Shown one piece after another: positions 58,700 through 64,000 of a DNA stretch of 64,000 bases (its first letter is position 1; each line of letters starts with the position of its first letter). This DNA comes from Bog-950 sp964615305. Lineage in GTDB: Bacteria; Bacteroidota; Bacteroidia; Chitinophagales; LD1. The position numbers and the translations under genes are program-made. Under the pieces are notes generated by a model that saw only the letters and a list, made by a program, of their open reading frames with translations, made no database searches and was not told where the DNA came from. The DNA lies in NCBI GenBank assembly GCA_964615305.1, contig CAZTNA010000009.1, positions 52,896 to 116,895 on the forward strand. The letters run 5' to 3'.

Positions 58700-59245
58700 T
58701 TATTCAAAGCGGGCTATTTTATAAAAGTAGCGCTTGTAGTAAGCCTCGTTTATATCACTGATAATCACTCCAGATTGGGTAGAGGCGTGAGCAAATTTTC
58801 CATGCTGCAAGTAAACACCTACATGCGATATGCGTTTTTTCTGAATTCGAAAAAAAATCAAATCACCTTCAACAGCTTCTTCAAGTCCTCCTTTTTTCGG
58901 TTTGCACTGCGTGTATATAGAAGCCGAACTGCTGTTCAGAGTGTCGCCATATATTTTTTGGTAAATGGTATTTACGAAATGCGAACAGTCGATACCTTTT
59001 TCTGAATTTCCTCCGTAGCAGTACCTCGTATTCATCCATCGAAAAACTTCGAAATACAATGCAGGGTTATCGCATTTTCGCAGGTCAATGGTTTTGGTTT
59101 GGTAAAACGAATCAACGGTGGCAGAGTCGAGATCGGCAGGATATGCGAAAGCAGAATCCTGCGCTTTACCTGAAATGCAAAAACACAAACACAGTAAACT
59201 TAAAGCTGTAAACTTAAAACTGTAAACCGTGATCCAATTCCACAT
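58700..59245 (-). CDS. NlpC/P60 family cell-wall endopeptidase
   Basis: 181 residues, exported. The signal peptide region (MWNWITVYSFKFTALSLLCLC) is encoded partly by 7-bp-period repeats (59193-59227). The catalytic Cys is in KGIDCSHFV, the His in RISHVGVYL, and a third polar residue (His) in GKFAHAST. The enzyme cleaves peptidoglycan stem peptides in the periplasm. It follows the permease gene by 2 bases on the same strand. Confidence 0.88.
   Translation of the reverse strand: MWNWITVYSFKFTALSLLCLCFCISGKAQDSAFAYPADLDSATVDSFYQTKTIDLRKCDNPALYFEVFRWMNTRYCYGGNSEKGIDCSHFVNTIYQKIYGDTLNSSSASIYTQCKPKKGGLEEAVEGDLIFFRIQKKRISHVGVYLQHGKFAHASTQSGVIISDINEAYYKRYFYKIARFE
59193..59227. repeat. Five 7-bp-period repeats (GTAAAC type) in the NlpC/P60 signal-peptide codons
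   Basis: AGTAAAC, TTAAAGC, TGTAAAC, TTAAAAC, TGTAAAC. The coding strand reads VYSFKFTALSL. Different core from the ATCCGAA family; period 7 and 35 bases long. Confidence 0.7.
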
Positions 59246-59247
59246 AG

Positions 59248-60909
59248 CTATTGCGGTGCCAGTTTGCTGTTCTTGTATCCGTAGAAAAAGTAAACGGCAA
59301 AGCCCACCAGCAACCAGATAAGGAAACGCTCCCAGTTACTTGTGCCCGATTCGCAAAGCAGGTAGAAGCACGATAGAAAACCTAGCACCGGTATCAGCGA
59401 AAGGTTTTTTAAGAACGAAAGAATGGTAATGCCTAATGCCACTAATGCAAAAGCCAAATATGGAATTTTAGTGCGCCACACGCTCCAGCCACCTTCCGTA
59501 AGTGAAAAAAAGCTCGAAACTCCTTCTCGATTATACACCCAAAGTAACACGGCAGAAACAATCAGCATGGCAGGCATTATAAATTTCGAATTCACATAAG
59601 GCACTTTGAATTTGCTTTCAGGCGGATTGGGGTACATCTGCATGCGCAAAATTCCTCCGCATACTAATACAAAAGCGAACAGGGTTCCCACGCTGGTTAG
59701 GTCAATTACCACGTTCATGTTTAAGAACAATGCAGGGATGGCCACCACTGCACCAGTTAGTATAGTAGAGAAAGAAGGTGTTTTGTATTTGCTGTGCAGT
59801 TTCGAAAATACGGGCGGCAACAATCCATCGCGGCTCATGCTCATCCAAATTCTCGGCTGTCCTATTTGAAAAACTAACAAAACACTTGCTGTTGCAATTA
59901 CCGCGCTCACGGCAATAACTCCGGCAATCCAGTCCATGTTTAGCTCTTGAAAAACAAAAGCCAACGGATCACCTACATCTAATTTGGTGTACGAAACCAT
60001 GCCTGTAAGTACCAACGCTATAAGCACATAAATTATAGTGCAGATAATCAGGGAGAATATCATAGCGCGTGGTAAATCGCGTTGCGGATTTTTACATTCT
60101 TCTGCTGTAGTGCTTATAGCATCGAAACCAATGTAAGCAAAAAACACGGCAGCCGTTCCTTTCAACACACCGGCAATTCCGTTCGGTAAAAATGGATTCC
60201 AGTTAACGGGGTTTACATAAAATGAACCAAGCGCAATAACCAAAAAGATAACAGCTAGCTTTAGCAGCACCATCAAATTGGCCGAACGTTTAGATTCCTG
60301 AATGCCAACATAAGTTATGTAAGTAATAAGCACTACAATCAAAAATGCAGGAATGTCACATATAAATCTGATTCCTAAAAAAATAGGCGCGGTTTCCCAG
60401 GCAAGTTTGGCAGCATCGGTGGTCATGGCTTGTGCTGTCCAGTAGTCCATGGTAAGGTAATCGGGAATGTGGCAGCCGAAACCATTTAGAAGAGAAGTAA
60501 AATAATCGCTCCACGAAATAGCCACAGCAATATTTCCGATGGCGTATTCCATCAATAAATCCCAACCAATAATCCAAGCAATCAATTCGCCAAACGCTAC
60601 ATAAGAATAGGTGTAAGCACTTCCGCTAACAGGTACCATGCTGGCAAACTCTGCATAACACAAAGCAGAAAAGCCGCAGGCAACAGCTACAAACAAAAAC
60701 AGAAGAATAATTCCAGGGCCGCCATCGAAACTCGCTTTGCCGATGGTGGAGAAAATACCAGCGCCAACAATGGCAGCAATGCCAAATGAAGTGAGGTCGC
60801 GCACACCAAGTGTTTTGTGCATGCCTTCTTTGCGCTCAGCTTCGCTGTAGCCGGCATCTGCATCGGCTAATACACGCCCTATGTCTTTCTTTCGAAATAA
60901 ATCTGTCAT
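59248..60909 (-). CDS. Amino-acid permease (APC family, cationic-amino-acid-transporter-like)
   Basis: 553 residues with about 12-14 membrane segments. GIAAIVGAGIFSTIGKAS is the substrate-binding loop of TM1 (GAGIF), then GFSALCYAEFASMVPVSGSAYTYSYVAFGELIAWIIGW (shown as the two motifs CYAEFASMVPVSGSAY and FGELIAWIIGW) as in CAT transporters. FFAYIGFDAISTTAEECKNPQRDLP is typical of TM6 and its following loop. An 8-2-8 perfect palindrome lies upstream (60946-60963). Substrate likely a cationic or neutral amino acid. Confidence 0.9.
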   Translation of the reverse strand: MTDLFRKKDIGRVLADADAGYSEAERKEGMHKTLGVRDLTSFGIAAIVGAGIFSTIGKASFDGGPGIILLFLFVAVACGFSALCYAEFASMVPVSGSAYTYSYVAFGELIAWIIGWDLLMEYAIGNIAVAISWSDYFTSLLNGFGCHIPDYLTMDYWTAQAMTTDAAKLAWETAPIFLGIRFICDIPAFLIVVLITYITYVGIQESKRSANLMVLLKLAVIFLVIALGSFYVNPVNWNPFLPNGIAGVLKGTAAVFFAYIGFDAISTTAEECKNPQRDLPRAMIFSLIICTIIYVLIALVLTGMVSYTKLDVGDPLAFVFQELNMDWIAGVIAVSAVIATASVLLVFQIGQPRIWMSMSRDGLLPPVFSKLHSKYKTPSFSTILTGAVVAIPALFLNMNVVIDLTSVGTLFAFVLVCGGILRMQMYPNPPESKFKVPYVNSKFIMPAMLIVSAVLLWVYNREGVSSFFSLTEGGWSVWRTKIPYLAFALVALGITILSFLKNLSLIPVLGFLSCFYLLCESGTSNWERFLIWLLVGFAVYFFYGYKNSKLAPQ

Positions 60910-60945
60910 GATGTGAGGTTAACTATTATTCATAAACGCCTGAAA

Positions 60946-60963
60946 AAAAGTATAGATACTTTT
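60946..60963. promoter_or_regulatory. Palindrome upstream of the amino-acid permease
   Basis: AAAAGTAT-AG-ATACTTTT, perfect, 37 bases before the start codon. On the minus strand it overlaps TATACTTT, a weak -7-like box. Candidate operator. Confidence 0.4.
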
Positions 60964-61001
60964 AGTGTACGTATGTTGTGTGCCGGTTAACGTTGGTGTA
61001 T

Positions 61002-63218
61002 TTATTTTTCATCTTCTGAGTCAAAACGGTTTACGTCCAGTATGCCATCTAATGCTGTAAGGCGCGAAGCTAAGTCTTCGAGTTCGGCCGTGTCGTGAAC
61101 ATAAACCATTATTTTACCTTCAAATACACCATCGGTACTCTCAAATGAAATAGAACGCATGTTTAGGTTCATTTGACCGGTAATTATGTTGGTAATCTTA
61201 TTTACCAGCCCAACATCGTCTATACCTTTAAGTTTAATGCCTGTAAGGAAAGCTATTTCGTGCTGCTTGGTCCATTTGGTTTTCACAATACGGTAAGCAT
61301 ATTTACTCATCATCTGTACCGCGTTAGGGCAATTTGTGCGGTGTATTTTTATGCCCTCATTTATAGTCAGGAAACCAAACACATCATCGCCAGGTATTGG
61401 GTTGCAGCAGGGAGCAAATTTGTAATCAATTTTATCAGCACTTTCGCCCATTATTAACAGCTCCGCATTTTTTTGCAGTGTGTTCTTTACTATTTCATCA
61501 ATATTCTCTTTCGGCTCAGCAGTTACCGGCTTAGGCAATTTGATTTTTCCGCCAACCACATCAAAGGTAGATAACTCGTGTAAGCCTATGCGTTTAGATG
61601 CAATGTTGAAATACAAGTCGAGAGGAGATACAACTTTATAGAAGTTTGTAAGTAGTAGTATATTGGCTTCGCTGGGTTCTATTTTCAAATTCTTGAATTT
61701 ACGTTCAAGCGTTTCTTTGCCTTCGGCAGCTATTCGTTTTTTATCTTCTTTCAACGACTGTTTTATTACCGAACGCGCTTTGGCGGTTACCACAAAATTT
61801 AACCAATCCTCATTTGGCGATTGTTTGTTGCTGGTTAGTATTTCTATCTGATCGCCATTTTTCATTACATGGCTTAGCGGCACTAACTTGTTGTTTACTT
61901 TTGCGCCAATACATTTTTTGCCTACACCGCTGTGAATTTCAAAGGCAAAGTCTAAAGCAGTTGCGCCTTTGCGAAGCCGCTTTAAATCACCTTTAGGTGT
62001 AAATACAAAAATTTCTTCGCTAAAAAGTTCATGTTTAAAATCGTTGACTACATCAAGTGCCGAATCGGTATTGCTTAATACACCACGAATTCTCTCAAGC
62101 CATTCGTCCATGGCAGCATCGGCATTTCCTTCTTTGTACTTCCAGTGTGCCGCAAAGCCTTTCTCGGCTATTTCATGCATGCGTTCGGTTCTTATCTGAA
62201 TTTCTACCCATTTGCCGGTAGCACTCATTACGGTTGTGTGCAAAGCTTCGTATCCGTTTGTCTTTGGGTTGCTAAGCCAATCGCGCAGTCTATCCGGATT
62301 AGGGTGGTAAATGTCAGTTATGGCTGAGTAAACTCCCCAGCAATCACTCTTTTCCTTTTCATGTGGCGACTTTAGAATGATGCGTATGGCAAACAAATCG
62401 TAAATTTCTTCGAAAGGAACTCCCTTGTTTTTTATTTTGTTGTATATGGAGTAAATTGATTTTGGTCGTCCGTAAATATCAAAGTGGAAACCGCGTTTCT
62501 CCAATTCTTCTTTCAATGGTTTAATAAAATCGTGGATAAACTTAGATCGCTCACGTTTTTTGTCCTGAAGTTTTTGAGCAATATCTTTATACATCTCAGC
62601 TTCGGTATATTTCAGCGAGAGGTCTTCCATTTCAGTTTTTATGGCATACAAGCCCATACGGTGCGCAAGCGGTGCATACAGGTAAGCAGTTTCGCTGGCA
62701 ATCTTTAATTGCTTTTCGCGTTTCAGCGAGTCGAGCGTGCGCATGTTGTGCAGGCGGTCAGCCAGTTTGATAAGTATTACGCGTATATCGTCATTAAGCG
62801 TAAGAAGAAGTTTACGGAAATTCTCTGCCTGTATAGAGGAATTTAAATCGAAGATGCCGGAAATTTTTGTGAGGCCATCAACTATCTTGGCAATCTCTTT
62901 ATTGAAAGTGCGCTCTACTTCTTCCAGGGTCACTTCGGTGTCTTCTACCGTATCGTGCAGCAGCGCGCATATAACAGAGGTGGCATCGAGCCCCATTTCT
63001 TCGGCAACAATTTTTGCCACCGCTATTGGGTGAAGCACGTAGGGCTCACCGCTTTTTCTGCGCATGTCTTTGTGGCTTTCCATGGCCAGTTCAAAAGCAG
63101 CGCGAATCATTTTTTTTTCTCCTGACGAAATGCTTTTTCGTAGCGCTCGCAATAAACTGCGGTACTCCTTTAATATCAGTTTCTTCTCTTCTTCTAAATC
63201 TATAACGGGTGTATTCAT
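61002..63218 (-). CDS. Bifunctional (p)ppGpp synthetase/hydrolase (RelA/SpoT homologue)
   Basis: 738 residues. Order of domains: HD hydrolase (GEPYVLHPIAVAKI, CALLHDTVEDTE), synthetase (GRPKSIYSIYNKIK, YDLFAIRIIL), TGS (IFVFTPKGDLKRLRKGATALDFAFEIHSGVG), the zinc-finger/helical part (CCNPIPGDDVFGF) and a C-terminal ACT domain (AFLTGIKLKGIDDVGLV). Both catalytic halves appear intact, so it should make and degrade the stringent-response alarmone. The usual Bacteroidota Rel is of this bifunctional type. Confidence 0.96.
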   Translation of the reverse strand: MNTPVIDLEEEKKLILKEYRSLLRALRKSISSGEKKMIRAAFELAMESHKDMRRKSGEPYVLHPIAVAKIVAEEMGLDATSVICALLHDTVEDTEVTLEEVERTFNKEIAKIVDGLTKISGIFDLNSSIQAENFRKLLLTLNDDIRVILIKLADRLHNMRTLDSLKREKQLKIASETAYLYAPLAHRMGLYAIKTEMEDLSLKYTEAEMYKDIAQKLQDKKRERSKFIHDFIKPLKEELEKRGFHFDIYGRPKSIYSIYNKIKNKGVPFEEIYDLFAIRIILKSPHEKEKSDCWGVYSAITDIYHPNPDRLRDWLSNPKTNGYEALHTTVMSATGKWVEIQIRTERMHEIAEKGFAAHWKYKEGNADAAMDEWLERIRGVLSNTDSALDVVNDFKHELFSEEIFVFTPKGDLKRLRKGATALDFAFEIHSGVGKKCIGAKVNNKLVPLSHVMKNGDQIEILTSNKQSPNEDWLNFVVTAKARSVIKQSLKEDKKRIAAEGKETLERKFKNLKIEPSEANILLLTNFYKVVSPLDLYFNIASKRIGLHELSTFDVVGGKIKLPKPVTAEPKENIDEIVKNTLQKNAELLIMGESADKIDYKFAPCCNPIPGDDVFGFLTINEGIKIHRTNCPNAVQMMSKYAYRIVKTKWTKQHEIAFLTGIKLKGIDDVGLVNKITNIITGQMNLNMRSISFESTDGVFEGKIMVYVHDTAELEDLASRLTALDGILDVNRFDSEDEK

Positions 63219-63588
63219 AATAACTTCGCGAGGTTTCTAAATTATGAAAATATACGCACCAAGTAATTGAGCAAGGGAATATGTTAGAAAATAAGGGTTT
63301 GAAAGGGTAAAAACTAAAATTAGATTTGAAAACCAGGCAGTAGAATAAGTAAGGCAATCTGCTTGGTTTTTAGTGGGAGTGATTGCGCTGGTGGTGGGGT
63401 TTGTGTTTATATAAAAGAGTTGTCATTGCGAGGACTTTTCCGCTGATAAATAAATAGAGGAAAGTCCGAAGCAACCTTCGCTGTTGTGGTTTTTAAAATA
63501 CAAAGATGATGGTTGCTTAGAAAGATACATGTAAGTATTTAAGAAGAGTCGTTCTCGCAATGACAGTAGTTTTAAATAAATTGAACGC
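63219..63588. other. 370-base intergenic region containing a palindromic repeat element
   Basis: 63219-63420 is the upstream region of the rel gene, and I see nothing specific in it. 63421-63565 is the repeat element described separately. The last 23 bases are the leader of the GIY-YIG gene. Confidence 0.5.
63421..63565. mobile_element. 145-bp palindromic repeat element (copy 1) upstream of the GIY-YIG gene
   Basis: Perfect 12-bp terminal inverted repeats, TGTCATTGCGAG (63421-63432) and CTCGCAATGACA (63554-63565). Inside are a hairpin GGACTTTTCC/GGAAAGTCC (63432-63441, 63459-63467) and a stem AAGCAACC/GGTTGCTT (63469-63476, 63511-63518). It has no coding capacity. The outer repeat and the CGAAGCAA core are of a kind seen scattered in many bacterial genomes (prior knowledge, no source cited). 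A second copy begins at 63954. Confidence 0.8.
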
Positions 63589-63924
63589 ATGGCAAACGTA
63601 ACCAAGGTAGGGCTGGTGCAAACCGAATACTTTGTTTACATCATGACGAACAAAGGCAACAGCGTTCTTTACACAGGTGTTACAAGCGATTTACAAATGC
63701 GGTGCGAAGAGCACATCGCCAAAAAATATCCGAACAGTTTCACGGCAAAATATAACGTGAACAAGTTGGTTTACTACGAGCGGTTTGGTGATATTAATGA
63801 TGCAATCGCTCGCGAAAAGCAAATTAAAGGCGGAAGCAGGCAAAAGAAAATTGATTTGATAAAGCTGAATAACCCGATGTGGAATGATTTGTATGAAACA
63901 AAAATTGCGCAGTGGAATAAATGA
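63589..63924 (+). CDS. GIY-YIG nuclease-superfamily small protein (UPF0213/YhbQ-like)
   Basis: 111 residues. The GIY-YIG core is YFVYIMTNKGNSVLYTGVT (residues about 14-32; VYI and YTG match GIY and YIG). The catalytic Arg is expected in DLQMRCEEH (Arg38 with His42), and the Glu in AIAREKQIKGGSRQKKIDLI. The N-terminal 12 residues (MANVTKVGLVQT) extend beyond the usual family start. Single-domain members are common; some act on DNA ends, others are uncharacterised. The gene begins 23 bases after one palindromic element and ends 30 bases before another, a possible functional link. Confidence 0.88.
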   Translation: MANVTKVGLVQTEYFVYIMTNKGNSVLYTGVTSDLQMRCEEHIAKKYPNSFTAKYNVNKLVYYERFGDINDAIAREKQIKGGSRQKKIDLIKLNNPMWNDLYETKIAQWNK

Positions 63925-63931
63925 AACGAGA

Positions 63932-64000
63932 TTGTCATTGCAACAAAAAAGAGTGTCATTGCGAGGGCTTTTCAATAAATAATAAACGAGTAAAGCCCGA
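63932..64000. mobile_element. Palindromic repeat element copy 2 (cut by window end) with a half-site
   Basis: A half-site TTGTCATTGC at 63932-63941 is followed by TGTCATTGCGAG at 63954-63965 and the hairpin GGGCTTT (63965-63971)/AAAGCCC (63992-63998). The order matches copy 1, where the hairpin reads GGACTTT/AAAGTCC. Confidence 0.75.

Overview
The window comes from a member of the Bacteroidota, probably a non-pathogenic environmental lineage in or near the Chitinophagales/Sphingobacteriales. The evidence is a giant adhesin ending in a type 9 secretion (gliding-motility-associated) sorting domain, a DUF5686 outer-membrane protein, an S74 collagen-like surface protein, E1 dehydrogenases with fused alpha and beta chains, starts without Shine-Dalgarno sequences (some of them TTG), and promoters of the form TTTG-N18/19-TAnnTTTG. 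All of this is read from sequence; the lineage is inference.

Left part (1-13,250): a partial TMTC/PMT-like membrane glycosyltransferase, urocanate hydratase, a heptosyltransferase-like GT9, a dicarboxylate/amino-acid symporter, and a large M1 metallopeptidase that carries an Omp85-like C-terminal barrel. These are followed by a fused E1 2-oxoacid dehydrogenase, a DUF1761 protein and a CPA2 antiporter. Middle-left (13,366-28,600): pckA, a minus-strand run of membrane/lipid/glycan genes (lysoplasmalogenase, hydrolase, glycosyltransferase, TMTC-like TPR protein), a phasin-like protein, metK, a second fused E1, dnaN and a DUF5686 protein.

Middle (28,606-44,960): the T9SS adhesin, PBP1C, a phosphoesterase, a second and simpler M1 peptidase, a DUF255 thioredoxin-like protein, and a polysaccharide block (Wzy/WaaL-like, Wzz, Wzx, GT4). 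Right part (44,970-64,000): glyA, an ECF sigma factor with a putative anti-sigma factor, rdgB, SRP RNA, transaldolase/FSA, menE-like, glutaryl-CoA-type dehydrogenase, folB and tRNA-Cys. Then comes tRNA-Trp-secE-nusG-rplKAJ, which stops at a terminator without rplL/rpoBC, followed by an S74 collagen-like protein, a cold-shock protein, an NlpC/P60 protein, an amino-acid permease and RelA/SpoT. The window ends in a GIY-YIG nuclease gene embedded in palindromic repeat elements.

Two layers lie on top of this ordinary chromosome. (1) Short tracts of 7-bp period (core ATCCGAA on the coding strand) sit inside at least five genes, always in frame and always read as the hydrophilic heptapeptide cycle NPKSEIR. 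Variant heptads occur in two further genes and between rplK and rplA. (2) At the right edge a 145-bp element with perfect 12-bp terminal inverted repeats and the start of a second copy flank the GIY-YIG gene. A hairpin base pair has changed on both sides between the two copies, which suggests a maintained structure and a possible nuclease-repeat partnership. The other strong candidates for novelty are the M1 peptidase-Omp85 fusion and a perfect 30-bp palindrome inside the symporter gene.
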